NCBI GenBank assembly: GCA_029204225.1
Contig: CM055096.1
Location: 67,618,370-67,682,369 of the forward strand
Source of the DNA: Diphasiastrum complanatum
Taxonomy: Eukaryota; Streptophyta; Lycopodiopsida; Lycopodiales; Lycopodiaceae
DNA length: 64,000 bases
Direction: 5' to 3'
In this document: positions 45,896 to 57,277 of the stretch, piece after piece
Layout: each line of letters starts with the position of its first letter
Numbering within the stretch: position 1 is the stretch's first letter
Notes under the pieces: generated by a model
Databases searched by the model: none
The model's input: only the letters and a program-made list of their open reading frames with translations
What the model was told of the DNA's origin: nothing
Position numbers and translations under genes: made by a program

Positions 45896-45926
<31 letters not shown>
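45846..45926. repeat. (GT)n-(GTAT)n-(CA)n compound microsatellite
   Basis: (GT) at 45846-45878, (GTAT) to about 45896, then (CA) to 45926. The GT and CA arms are reverse complements and can fold into a hairpin. Open frames across it coding Cys-Val or Thr-His runs are artefacts. Confidence 0.95.
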
Positions 45927-45927
<1 letters not shown>

Positions 45928-45954
45928 CCAAAGAGTGCCCATCGTTGATGCTAT

Positions 45955-46545
45955 GCTCCGAATTCCAAATTGGCAAGTAAAAGAATGGATATGCCATTGT
46001 TTTTATATTTAAACCAAAATAATGTGTCTGAGTTATCCATTTTGTTATGATTTGGTCATTTTACAAAATCTCAATTGAATTGGATTCTGTGCTTCAAAAG
46101 AAGTGAGTAAAAGATTGGATATGCCATTGCTTCTAATATCTACATCCAGGATTATGTGTCTGAGTTGTCTGTTTTGTTTTCATTTAGCCATTCTTTGGAG
46201 TTTTTTGTTTGAGCTGAATTGGATGTTGGGCTCCGAATTCGAGAGTGGCAATAAAAAAATTTAATAGCACTGCTCCTAATATTTAAACCAGGGATATGCG
46301 TACGAGTTGTCCGTTTCGTTTTAATCTGGTCATTTTATGAATTCTTTCGTATAAATTGGATGCAGTGTTCAAAATTTGACTATGCAAGTCAAAAATATTA
46401 TCATTGTTTCTAATATTTAAATCTAGGATCATGTGTCTGAGTTGTCGGTTTAGGCTTCATTTAAGTCACTTTTTGTATTCTTTAGTTTGAGCTGAGTTGG
46501 ATGCTCTGCTCCGATTTCAAGACTGGCAATTCAGAGATTTGTTTT
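45955..46545. repeat. roughly 138-bp tandem repeat, a little over four diverged copies
   Basis: Copies start at about 45955, 46091, 46230, 46367 and 46508 (partial), spacing 136-141 bp. Each begins GCTCCGAATTC-like and carries ATATGCCATTG, TAATATTTAAA, ATGTGTCTGAGTTGTC and a GAGCTGAATTGGATG ending. Confidence 0.85.
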
Positions 46546-47991
46546 TGTAGGTTCTGTTTTCATTAGTCATTTTGTGAATATGCACTGAAGTCCATAAGTT
46601 TTTACACGATGGAAGTATGACGACTGACGGTAATACAAAAGTTGCTTATGGCATCCAGCATTCTGCATCAAAGACCTTCGTCATGGTTTTGTCCATTGAC
46701 GAATGAGGTGTGAGACATGTTAAAGATGGCACAGGAGAGACATGAACAATAAACTAAACTCAGAAACTACATGGAGCTTCAACTTTTGATCTTGCAAGAG
46801 TACTTTGTGAACTTATAATGCTTGACATTGCAAGAGTTTGTTGAAAAATGCATAGTTCCCTCACCTTGACATCTTGTTTTTAAAAATTGCAATTAGTTTG
46901 AGATGCTCATTCTGTGATAGATCTCAAATTTTTTCTACTTTGGAATCTTTCACAGTATCTAAACCGGTTATTTAGAGACAATCTTATAACTCTCCCGTGA
47001 AACATGGAAAGCAATTAGAGTTTCAAGGTTTATATTCTCAGCTTGAATCTGTATTCTGCTTCTGCTGTAATTTTGGTCCAATATTTTGGCTTTCAACTGA
47101 AGAAGATTGTGCTCAGAGATGAGTTAATATATTGGCAATTTAGCACTTTGCAGAAATTTCATACGTCAAGGCCGCAGGTAGGTCTCACGAATTTTGTAGG
47201 TGTGAATCACGACTATATATTGAATGATGGATGATGAGGTCATTTACTGAGATGTACCCATGATCCCTATTATGTTTATTCAAATGATAAGCTTAGGCTA
47301 ACTGGGCTAGGGACCAAGTGGGAGGGAGTTGACTCTCTTTGCCCATTCCATGCTAATGTTTAAATCTGATAACTTCTTTTAAGTGACTTGAACTATAAGT
47401 AGGACAACTCAGATGCACTCTATGATGGATTATTTAGGAGGACTTGCAAACTAGCAAATAGTTGCCATTTGTCCTTTGATCTTAGTTAGATTTTGTCGTG
47501 TATTCATGAATTCGGATTTGTACTTTTGTTTGTGTAATGCTTTGCGTTTGATCTTCTTCATAACTAAACGATTTGTAGAACCATACTTGGATCTTCTTCA
47601 TAACTAATAATTTGTAGAACCATACTTGGATAAAGTATGAATCTAACGTAAGTTTTGTCATGAGCAACAATTTTTTGTCTTTAAAAGACGAGGCCTTTGT
47701 TGGGCATGTTAAACTAAATTCTCAAAGAATCATGAAAGGTGCAATTAGCTTGAAGCTGGCATATTGCTCAATCCTTTAAAAGGTTCCTTTGCAGTAACTA
47801 CATTGTCCTATGGACATATTTTAGCAATGGTAGGAGAGCTAGATTTGTACTTGCACTCCATGTAAATGGCCATAATTTAGCTTTCTTGAATCCACACTTT
47901 AGTGAGGACAGTTCACTATCATAAGCCAAAGCTGGAAGCACTTTATTGCAAGCCAAGGTGTTAAATTTCTTTAGATGTTGGACTTTTTTGA
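46546..47991. other. no gene recognised; contains a 40-bp tandem duplication
   Basis: The duplication GATCTTCTTCATAACTAA...CATACTTG occupies 47550-47589 and 47590-47629. A 63-residue plus-strand frame (47043-47234) has no recognisable motif. The rest is AT-rich and non-coding. Confidence 0.5.
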
Positions 47992-48453
47992 GGACTTGAA
48001 TTTTTCATAAGACTCGATTTTTCCATAAGACTCGAATTTTTACAAAGACTCAAATTTTTCCGAAGACTCGAATTTTTTCAAAAGACTCGAATTTCTCGGA
48101 GGACTCGAAGTTTTCCATAGACTCGACTTTTTCCAAAGACTCGAATTTTAAAAAGACTCAATTTTTTTCGAAAGACTCGAATTTTTCCGAAGACTCGATT
48201 TTTTTTCCAATGACTCAAATTTTTCGAAAGACTCGATTTTTTTCGGACAACTCAAATTTTTCTAACGACTCGAATTTTTGGAACGACTCGAATTTTTTTG
48301 ACGACTCGAATTTTTCCTATGACTCGAATATTTTGAACGACTCGAAATTTTTGAAAGACTTAAATTTTTCCGATGACTCGAATTTTTCCAATGTCTCAAA
48401 TTTTTCCGAAGTCTCGAATTTTTCTGAAGGCTCGAATTTCTCTACGGACTCAA
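47992..48453. repeat. 17-20-bp GACTCGAATTTTTCC minisatellite
   Basis: About 25 units of (A)GACTCGAATTTTTCCGAA type over 460 bp, with slightly varying length and 1-3 changes per unit. From 48210 many units are exactly 18 bp, so a plus-strand frame encodes DSNFSN-type hexapeptide repeats (48210-48563). Confidence 0.95.
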
Positions 48454-49078
48454 ATGTTAGATATTCGAGATGCGAGATGTGCGAGATCGGCCATCATCCA
48501 AATCATTGGTCGGCACCTAGATCGGTCGTCCTTTGCCCATCAACGACGAACACTCTTTACTAGTATATATATATATATATATATAATAACAAATACTAAA
48601 ACCGAGATTTCTTGGCTAAATTCAGGGGTATTTTAGAATTGATAACCCCCGCCCTTTTGCCACTTGGTAGTTCTGTCTCAGATCTAACAGAAACCAAGTT
48701 TGCAAAGGTTCGAGATTGGTTTCCTTCAACAAATTCTCTAATTTAATACTAAAAGTGCCAAGAAAAAAAAGAAGCTATTTTTGCAAGATTTTTGTAATCG
48801 TCCAGATTGTTAGATTGTAAAAAGTCTAAGAAAAAGTGCTAAAATAGTGTTCAGATATCTATTTCCATTCCATCGTCTTCCCATTATCCGTAAGATCTCC
48901 CCTTTCTGTCGTTCCAATTTATCGTTCTCATCCCCTTTTGATCTACCCCTTTCTTTCTCTTTTCTTCCTTCTTTTGCTTTCAAAAGAAAAAGAAAAAGGT
49001 TGGAACACCGTCATCATTGTACTATCCTTGAAGCAATCTAAAAACCAGCTACTTTGTGAGATTATAGTGCTGAGCCAT
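48454..49078. other. no gene recognised
   Basis: Contains a short (AT)n at about 48564-48584. A TC-rich stretch (48885-48985) precedes the gag fragment. No gene supported. Confidence 0.4.
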
Positions 49079-49329
49079 GGAGAGTACCCTTGCAAGGTTA
49101 TCTAAACTACAGAAGTTCCTTGATGAAACAATCCGAAACTACACCTATCGGATCTTCCATTTAGTGAAGGATTGTAATTCACTGATTCCTGAATAGATCA
49201 TCATGGCAAAATACTATGTTGGATTGCCCAAAAAGATCAGATATGATATGGTAGATCTAGCATCATATATTTCATTTGTACATCTCTATAAGGATGCTAC
49301 AAGATGTTCTCTATATGGAATTGCAGATC
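49079..49329 (+). pseudogene. retrotransposon Gag fragment, cut by an LTR insertion
   Basis: The ATG at 49079 starts MESTLARLSKLQKFLDETIRN, then YRIFHLVKDCNSLIPE, a TAG, and IIMAKYYVGLPKKIRYDM, resembling the Retrotrans_gag core. It ends at the LTR boundary 49330. Too short to assign to a lineage. Confidence 0.5.
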
Positions 49330-49863
49330 TGTTACGAGACAATAGTACTTCTAGGTGCAGCTAACCACCGAAGGTAGAGGACAGTGTGAGTTAGTGACAT
49401 GCAAGCATGCATGCATACCATGCAGCGGTATGAGGGCCAGTCATGCCATGCGGACACATGCAGACACAAGCATCCAGTAAGGTTGGTCAAGGACCCCACA
49501 TGCGTCTATAGTCCACACATGCAACATTTGACCCAATAGTACTTCTAGGTGCAGCTAACCACCGAAGGTAGAGGACAGTGCGAGTTAGTGACATGCAAGC
49601 ATGCATGCATACCATGCAACGGTATGAGGGCCAGTCATGCCATGCGAACACATGCAGACACAAGCAATCCAGTAAGGTTGGTCAAGGACCCCACATGCGT
49701 CTATTGTCCACACATGCAACTTGCATGGTAGGTGAACGTACCAACCCCACCTACCACTAGACATGCAACTCACATTGGGCTAGGAGGGGCATTCTATAAG
49801 AGAGTGCATTGGCTGGGTGGATCAGACTAGCTTTGCTTTCCTGGTGGTTTGCCGTTCCTAACA
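49330..49863 (+). repeat. 5' LTR (534 bp) with a 194-bp internal tandem duplication; PBS follows
   Basis: TGTTACGAGAC...TTCCTAACA, then one base and PBS TGGTATCAGAGCC (49865-49877). 49341-49534 and 49535-49722 are near-identical tandem copies. A TATA-like CTATAAGAG lies at about 49794. No second LTR is seen in the window. Confidence 0.8.
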
Positions 49864-49877
49864 CTGGTATCAGAGCC

Positions 49878-51362
49878 TTGAGATCATTATCATCTTCTAT
49901 AACATTTTTGGAGCATCAGCTTTCTTGCTTTTTCAAGGGTGACGAAGGGAAATCAAACGCACTTATTGTTGGCATGATCGGTGCCAATTCTTGAATAAAA
50001 ATCAGAAGTTTTTGAAGGCGATTTTTTGGCTCCATTTTCTTCACTTTCTAGCACACCTTTACTAAAGTTGAGCGCATCTTTCTCTTTGGATTTTAAAGCG
50101 ATCCTTCCCCTGCTATTTGGACAACATGTAGTGGGCTTCCAATGTCTTAGTCTGGCAAAATTTATCTGGGTATTGAGGCAGAACCCAGTGCTTCTTTCCA
50201 GCGAATGATTGGAAGGATTTTTCATCACCTTTTAGTTGCAAATTTCCATCAAAAACTCAGAGATGCAATTGGGTTATTGAGCTCCTCTGTTTTTTATTCA
50301 ACAAGGTGATAACTTGCAGGTTTTAAGGTGTAGTTCTTTGTAGTCAGAGAACAGATGATGGACGCGTCAGTCAGTAAATTTTTCTTGAAAGTGTTCATCC
50401 CGCTCACCAAAGGATGCATGGATGCATGTGACTACTGCACCTTTGTTCAAGAACCAAAACCAGCAACAAAGTTGGAAGACGCAACTGTTTTTCCATGCAT
50501 TGTTTCATCACCGAATCTCTCTCTGTGGGGTTCCTGGAGGTATTTCATGCCTTGTAGATGTTCTGAGCTGTAGAAGGACGGATTGTCAGAAAATTAGAAA
50601 AATCTTTCCATCAGCCAGCGAGGTCACAATCACCAGCGATTTCTGAATGGCTGACGGTTTCACAACCTATAGCCCTTGAATGTTTTGACAACAGTAGTGT
50701 CCAGTAACGGCCCTACAAATCTCTCCAGTGCTTTTCTTGTTGACAATGAGTTCCTTGCAATTCCAGTGTGCTACGCTTTACAAATTTAGAGCCAGAAGCA
50801 AAAGCTTCAAGGGATCAGTCGAAACTATACACATTAGCTAGTGCATGTCAAGCTACGGAACAGAGTTTGCAACACATGCAAAATGAAATTGCGGAATCAA
50901 AGCAGTACCAATTCGATATAAAGCTTATGGAATTCCTTGGATAGTGTTCTTGCCAATGATCCTAAGCCAGAGCTAAGATTTCATTCCCTTTTCTTTCTAA
51001 GTTCAACTTTTGTTTGAATTTAGATTGTTCTTTTTACATTATGATAAGAACATAAGTAAACTTCTTTTTCTTTAGTTAGAAGCATTGATGAATTAAAAGA
51101 CCCAATATTAACAACAAAATGGATGTCGATGAGTAATACGTAAACAGTGCCTTCAATTGGTAATTGAAAAGATGAATTAAACGTAACCATAGCTAAATCA
51201 GAATAAATCATTTGTTGATTTGAGACAGTAGCTTTTTTACCTAGCTAAGGGCACCGTATTTTAGTGCTTCCCAGCACATAGCATTTGTTAGTTATCAGCT
51301 CTTCCATAAATCTCTCAGATTTAGGAGAATATGTCATTAAGTCTATTCTCCGTAAGTTAAAA
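49878..51362 (+). other. internal region of the 49330 LTR element, mostly non-coding
   Basis: A leader-like stretch follows the PBS. A Gag-like coiled segment (LEPEAKASRDQSK, QSLQHMQNEIAESKQYQFDIK) appears at about 50785-50940 and ends in a stop. No protease or pol is visible, so this may be a non-autonomous element or be heavily deleted. Confidence 0.45.
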
Positions 51363-51500
51363 GACCTACAACCACCTACACTTAATGACACATATATGAC
51401 AGAAATAGCGACATCCTACAGCCTCTCTAAAGACCTACAACCACCTACACTTAATGACACATATATGACAGAAATAGCGACATCCTACAGCCTCTCTCAG
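51363..51500. repeat. 69-bp tandem duplication
   Basis: GACCTACAACCACC...CAGCCTCTCT occurs at 51363-51431 and again at 51432-51500, essentially identical. 69 is a multiple of 3, so an open plus-strand frame repeats a 23-residue unit, without evidence of being a gene. Confidence 0.95.
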
Positions 51501-51509
51501 TAAATGGAG

Positions 51510-51910
51510 GAATGTTCAAGTAAGAATAGGAACCAGATTCTCTTGCAAAGCTAAGAAATTGGATTAGTTTTATAGTGTTGAAAAGAGAATAGTCTTTCTT
51601 TGCAAGTCTCCAATAATTTCAGCCTAATATAGGTGAAAGAGATGACTCTTTCTCCTTTCTCTAGAACTTAGGACCCAATTTTAGGGCAACAGTAGTCTAA
51701 AATAGCCAATTTTGGCCTATATGTTCAAATAACATGATTTTGGTGTCATTTCGAAGGTCTTGAAGTTTGAGACTTCTTCAATATGAAATATATACTAAAA
51801 TAAAAGTATCTAGGCCTCTTTCACACATGTGAAAGGTTAGATCCAAAACTATGTACAAAAATTGCCAATTTAGGTCTCAAATTAGCTAGGAAATGTGGAC
51901 AATTTTCACA
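51510..51910 (-). repeat. 3' LTR of copia element F (outer end uncertain)
   Basis: The minus strand reads PPT GAGGGAG (51917-51911) followed by TGTGAAAATTGTCC. It includes a palindromic TTTCACACATGTGAAA at about 51820-51835. The left limit is not defined, because no second LTR is in the window. Confidence 0.6.
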
Positions 51911-51923
51911 CTCCCTCTTCAAC

Positions 51924-53875
51924 TTAACTTGCTAGTTTTACGACACTACTTTGTTCCAACCTAAGAATGATCTCCATCATGATAATAGATCTTTTCTCAA
52001 GTGTTCCAATATGTACAATATGAAGTACAACATAATTGATATAGATAATAGTGCCCATATAGGATGCTTCACTATTTTTTACATCAATTTTACATAGAAT
52101 GGTGAACAAGATACATGTAAAAGAACATAGAATCATAATGAAAGGATTCCTCCATGTATCCACCTTTGAATTCTCTGTAAAACAGCAGCAAACAAGTTGT
52201 AAGTGAAAGTAACCAACAAGTGTTTGCATGCCTCCTCCACATTCCACTAATTTGAATGCACCATGTATCTCCATGAATGAACCTCCATCACCACCTTGCC
52301 TTTGTAGATCTCCAATCCATGAAAGCCCTTGAGTGAATGAATGCCAAAATGATGTGTTCTCTGCTCCATTTGAATGAGCAAAACCTGAACTTGAAATACT
52401 TGAAGTATCTCCACAAGATTTGCATACAACCCTTGATCCTACATTGTCAACAATTTGCCAATTTGCCAACACTAGGATGCTAGATCTTGAACTTTGCTCA
52501 AAAGTAAACATATTAACCACTTCAATATCTTTCAAAATTTAAATGAATGCATGTATTTGATCATAAAAACCAGCAATGATAACTATTCCATCTCCAAGAT
52601 CCAAAGGATGCAAAACTATGGAACTAGTTTCATTGAATTTTGGCAATTCCAACACATTGACATGACAATATTCATACATGAGATTAAACAAGTAAGGTAG
52701 AGTAAAAGGACACTTCCTTGCTGCTCCAAGAACCTTACGTGAACCTTCAAGAACCTGTAAAAACAGATTCAAAATATTTTGCCCATGTGGCCCCCCTTTG
52801 ATGCTTTTGACTAGCTTCCAATTGCTACTTGTCTCTTGGTGTTGATGAAGCAATTCAAGATCAACATCTTGATCTTCCAATAAAACATCAAGGACTTTGC
52901 ATTTATAAACATCTTCAGATATGAACCTCTGAAGATACTCCCTCTCAAATACATGATTAACATCCCACAAGATCTCATTATTGCTTGATTTCAACCTTTC
53001 ACTATAGTTAGTGAAAATATTGTCACCATTATAAACCAAAAGATAGATTTCTACAATTCTATCCAACATGAAGTAGAGTAGATGAAGTTGAATATCAAAC
53101 CTAATCAAACCAGCCCATTTGAGTTCAAACCAAACTTTAATGAGCTCACCAATGAGATCTTTCTTGCCTTGAAAAGAAATTGCCACTTGAGTTGCTCCAT
53201 GTAGTCTTCTTCATCCAACCTTTTGCCATCTTGATCATGCATGAACACTTCACCACAATCATAACATCCTTTGAGTTGATGAAGAGATTTAGGATCCATG
53301 TCTTGGATCTTCTCAAGAGTCACTCTTCCTTTGCCCTTTCCTTCACAAGACTCCCTCTTAATGATCACACCACAAAAGTTAGCAATCTCCCTCTTGATGG
53401 TTGCATCATAAGAAATGGAAGAATCTCGAACATTAGAAGCCATGAAAAGAACACATAGTACCTTCAACATAAGAATGATTGAAGTACTTTTTCTTGTCAA
53501 ACCTGGACTTCTAATCAATGATATAGATAATGATAATGAACCCTCACTATCATTCACAAAAGCATCATTCAAGGTACATCCTACTTTGAACACTTCACAT
53601 TCATCTCTCTCTTTTGACTTGAGATCTTCCTCACCAAGTCTCATGATAGAATCTTTTGATCTACTTTCTTTATGAATACATGTGACACCACTTGTTGTAC
53701 AAATGACTTTCTTGGACTCATCACATAAGGATGCAAAAGAACCTTTTTCTTCAAACATGCTCAAAGCACCATCTTTTTCCAAATGAGTAAATAATTCATT
53801 AGCAACAACCATTTCCAAAGACAAGTTTTCATCACCTTTATTGATGAAGTTAGCTCTCTTCTTACCTTTTTCCAT
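51924..53875 (-). CDS. three long unidentified ORFs in element F
   Basis: Frames of 256 (53875-53105), 215 (53186-52539) and 203 residues (52535-51924) follow each other on the element's sense strand. I do not recognise them. The first is Lys/Glu-rich with CYDCGEVFMHDQDGKRL near its end. The second has ELIKVWFELKWAGLIRFDIQLHLLYFMLDR and ends with HPLDLGDGIVII. The third has a Gly/Ser/His part, then hydrophobic stretches (IMILCSFTCILFTILCKI, IYINYVVLHIVHI) that could be membrane segments. The DPLDLEDG phrase at the end of the protease ORF recurs as HPLDLGDG in the second, showing a short internal repeat (about 54000-54030 and 52588-52618). Single-gene status is inference. Confidence 0.4.
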
Positions 53876-53900
53876 TTTTGCACTTTACATGTAGTTCCAT

Positions 53901-54780
53901 TTAAGAGCCACCAAGACTTGAAAATCTATGAGTAGAAGAGTTCAAACATGATACTAATTTAGCACCACATGACTCCATTTGACTAGTAGGTAGCACTAGT
54001 CCATCTTCAAGATCCAATGGATCCAAAACATTGATCATAGATTCACCAAATGTTTCCAAGTTAGCACAACAATAACTATCTCCAAGAATCTCATTAGATC
54101 TCAACCTAGATCTAGCATAAGGAACCTCTTTAGACTTTGCATAAGATATACCAATCTTATTGATGCTAGGAATTGACTTTTGAAAGTTGAGAGAACCACC
54201 AACATCCATTTCATTCCTCTTGTTAGACATAACAAATGCATCAAGCTTGTAAAGTCTAACTTGTCTATTGCCCCTAGCAATCAAGACATCTCCCTCAGGA
54301 ATGAAGCAAACATCCTCAACAAACTTTGTCTTGTACTCTTTCTTTAACATTTGACCAACACTTAGCAAATTCCTTGAAAGTGAAGAAATGTAAATAACAC
54401 CGTCAAGCCTTGCATTCCAATTAGTAGAAAGACAAATAGGAATTGAGCCAATACCTTTGATCATAGACTCACCACCATTTGGCATATGAACCACTTTCTT
54501 GGCTCCAACATAAGAGATCAAAGAAGTAAAAAACTCCTTGTGACTAGTCATGTGTGAACTAGATCCACTATCTATCCACCATGAATCCTTGTCACTTCCA
54601 CTTGACATTAGACTTGAAGAACACATCATGAGAGAATCACAAGAATCTAGATCCTCATTAGAAGTACAAAAGTTGTTTTGCTTGCTACCTTCATTACTTT
54701 GCTTCTTATGACATTCATTTGCAAAATGACCTTTTATCCCACAATAAAAGCACTTGAACTTTGACTTATCTTTCTTTCTA
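53901..54780 (-). pseudogene. copia zinc knuckle and aspartic protease (element F)
   Basis: The frame from about 54779 carries knuckle CFYCGIKGHFANEC (about 54750-54710), then SWWIDSGSSSHMTSHKEFF with an intact DSGS active site (about 54580), KVVHMPNGGESMIKGIGSI, and LSRNLLSVGQMLKKEY, the normal end of copia protease. The remaining 110 residues, through DPLDLEDGLVLP to TAA at 53901, do not look like gag-pre-integrase. Confidence 0.9.
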
Positions 54781-54841
54781 AAAGAAGTAGAAGAGGAGGA
54801 GGAAGAGTATCATTATGATCCGAGTTACCACCTTTGGACCA

Positions 54842-55492
54842 TTACCCTTTGCCTTTACCTTTGCCTTTGACTTTGACTTTGTCTTTTGTGAAGAAAGCCT
54901 CTTCACCTCCACCTTGCAAGGATGCACCATCAAGCTTTGATTGCAACCTATGTTCTTCAGCCAATAAGATTTCTTGCAAGTCAACCACACTTGGCAAGAC
55001 TCGTTGAATGGCAAAACTTTGCACAAGGTTAGCATGTTCATCTAGCAAACCATTCAACATAACTTGGACTATTTCACCATCTTTTATGCTTTCATCAATG
55101 CATGCTAGATCATCACTTAAGGACTTAACCCTCAAGACAAATGCATGAGCACTTTCTCCCTCTCTTTGTCTATTAGAAAATATTTGACTCCTTAGGGTCA
55201 ATACACTAGATGTGGACTTTGATTTAAAGAGCTTCTTGAAGACATTCCGTGCCTCACTTGCACTTTGACTTTTACCAACTTCCTTGAGAAGTTCATTGGT
55301 AACATTCATTTTAATGATATGAAGAGCCCTTTTTGTCTTCTTATCAAACCTTTGTTGCTCTTGAGCTATGAGTGGTCTCTCTTCAGTTCCTGCAACTATG
55401 TCCATGAGTTCATTCAACTCAAGTAAGGACTCTATCCTCACTTTCCAAGTAGAGTAGTTTCATGAACTCAATCTATCATTAGTTTCTAACAT
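54842..55492 (-). pseudogene. copia Gag (UBN2 type, element F)
   Basis: The ATG at 55492 is followed by ETNDRLSS, an in-frame TGA (about 55462), then NYSTWKVRIESLLELNELMDIVAG, ELLKEVGKSQSASEARNVFKKLF, LRSQIFSNRQREGESAHAFVLRVKSL, VQVMLNGLLDEHANLVQSF and a Lys/Gly-rich tail ending in TAA at 54842. Protease is in a different frame. It is a different lineage from the A, B and X Gag but has the same architecture. Confidence 0.9.
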
Positions 55493-55843
55493 AGATGTAG
55501 ATCTAAGATCACTTCACATCAGAATGTTCCTCATCATATTTTGGTAAATTGTCAATTGAGGCCAAAACTCATTTTAGACTTAGAGATAAACTTTTTGAAG
55601 TTATATTAGTTTAAAATACATTCAATAAATATTTTTTGAAAGTGTGGGAAAGTTGGTAGTCGAGCTTGAGAGAGATTCAAATTTGAACTTTGGGTACATT
55701 GAATCTAGACCCAAAAATAGTACGGTTTACATTTTGGAGAGAAAGCCAAGTGGGCAAATAGGGTTTGGAACTGCTATGAAAAGATGTAACTCGTGGAGAG
55801 ACACATCTTCTCTCTTCTCTCTCTCATTTCATCATTATACATG
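55493..55843. other. leader-like remnant and junction
   Basis: Minus-strand leader of element F fades out here; the exact border with the G-type fragment at 55844 is abrupt. Short frames carry no motif. Confidence 0.4.
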
Positions 55844-56410
55844 GCCAAGCGGATCCTACGATATGTGAGAGGGACAGTGACTTATGGGATTGGATACACG
55901 GATGACGGGAACCTTCAGCTGGAAGGTTATCCAGATTCTGATTGGGCAGGTGATAGAGATGATCGGAGATCGACGACAGGCTATTGTTTCAGCCTAGGTT
56001 CAGGGGCTATATCGTGGTGCAGTAAGAAGCAGCCTACTATTGCTCTATCGTCTACCGAAGCTGAGTATAGGACAACTACGAGGTTCGCCTGTGAAGCCAT
56101 TTGGTTATGCCGTCTACTTGAGGACATGCAGATTGCTCAAGTAAGACCTACATTGTTACATTATGATAACCAAAGCTGCATTCAGCTTGCGAGGAATCCA
56201 GTCTATCATGCACGGACAAAACACATAGAGGTGGACCAGCATTTTATACGAGAGAAAGTGCACAGTGGGGAGATCGAGCTAGTTTATTGTGACACCAACG
56301 ACCATACAGCTGATATTTTTACTAAACCACTTAGTAAAGATAAGTTTGAAAAGTTCAGAACTTTGTTGGGTGTCAGTTTGAATAAAATTGCCATTAAGGG
56401 GGTGTGTTGA
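55844..56410 (+). pseudogene. copia RNase H C-terminal part, second copy of a G-type element
   Basis: From [21 protein letters not shown] to IAIKGVC and TGA, almost identical to 60849-61415 of element G (only a few base differences). [57 protein letters not shown] and [15 protein letters not shown] are the RNase H landmarks. Sequence left of 55844 is unrelated, so this is a 5'-truncated copy whose 3' LTR is shared with G as its 5' LTR. Confidence 0.95.
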
Positions 56411-56806
56411 AGAGTAATGCCTATTTTACCCCTTTTGGCTAAGCATTAGTTAAGTTGTACATAACTCATGGGGCATGTTTTAATTAAATGCATGAGACCC
56501 CCCTTTTGTTAAGTTATGTAAATTAGTGCAAGTGGCCCACTTGGCCAAGTAGCTCACTCCTATGGTTGACACCTAGACTTTCCATGCATGTAAAGGAGGT
56601 GCTTGCCTCACAAGGGATTTGGAGGACCCACGCCCTCCTCTCTCTCTCTCTAGCAATTCATTTCTTCTTGAGACTTTTGATTTTGTGAGATGCTCATGCA
56701 ATTCTCCTTGTGTGTGATCTTTTCATAGCCAAGTTTTCTCAAGCTTTTATAGTTGATCTAGCATTTGAGTTAAGATACTCCATAGCTAGGTCTTGTAAAT
56801 CTTCAT
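56405..56806 (+). repeat. 5' LTR of element G (402 bp), shared with the upstream truncated copy
   Basis: TGTTGAAGAGTAATGCC...TGTAAATCTTCA, preceded by AAGGGGG (PPT of the upstream copy) and followed by PBS-like TAGTATCAGAGCC (56807-56819, one change from TGGTATCAGAGCC). About 98% identical to 61410-61812. Confidence 0.95.
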
Positions 56807-57277
56807 AGTATCAGAGCCAGGTTGTTTAGCATGTGAGTCTGAGAGTGAGAGAAACTTCAGTGCTTAGATTCTTGAGAAGATTCTTATCTTCTACAAGCAC
56901 CTCAATCTTGAAAGAGGGAGCATTTGATCTACAGGTGTCAGATCAGGTGGAGTCTTGCACTGTTGGAGAGCTATTGGCAAGGGGAGTGGGATGATCCAAA
57001 AACTTTTTAAATCTGGCTAAGTTTTGGGGGAGTCTTTCTGGAGGAGCTTACACAAAAGTAGGGTGCACTTTCTGTAGGGGCTTTTGGTTTCTGTTCCAGT
57101 GGAGCCTAGTGCTTGTGCTAGTGAGGCCACACCAAGTGGCAAAGACAAAAGCAGGAGCTGAAGGGTTGCCTTGAAGTGGCTACATACCCTAGTTTGGGGT
57201 TAAACCCTTGTTGCTGGAAGCTGTTCTTTTCTGATCTTTTTCAAGTTGAGCTTCTGTTTTTAAGCATAGATTTTAGC

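Larger units (their letters stand above)
51510..55492 (-). mobile_element. Ty1/copia element F with an unusual internal region
   Basis: Minus strand: gag (55492-54842), knuckle and protease (54780-53901), about 2 kb of long unfamiliar frames (53875-51924), PPT and 3' LTR. No integrase, RT or RNase H motif lies between protease and PPT. The 5' LTR is missing, with about 350 bp of leader-like sequence left before copia G-related DNA starts at 55844. Confidence 0.78.

Noticed and set aside
45758-46012. Cys-Val and Thr-His repeat peptides
   Set aside because: Microsatellite translation in several frames.
49549-49773. Three short overlapping ORFs over the 194-bp duplication
   Set aside because: All three use different frames of a repeated non-coding LTR segment.
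51285-51503. 72-residue ORF with a duplicated 23-residue unit
   Set aside because: The repetition is a DNA-level duplication whose length happens to be a multiple of three; no gene context.
57176-57277. Upstream in-frame ATG giving a 34-residue hydrophobic extension of the element G Gag
   Set aside because: Copia Gag starts at MASLGESLLG-like sequence. The extension lies in the leader and has no counterpart in other Gags here.
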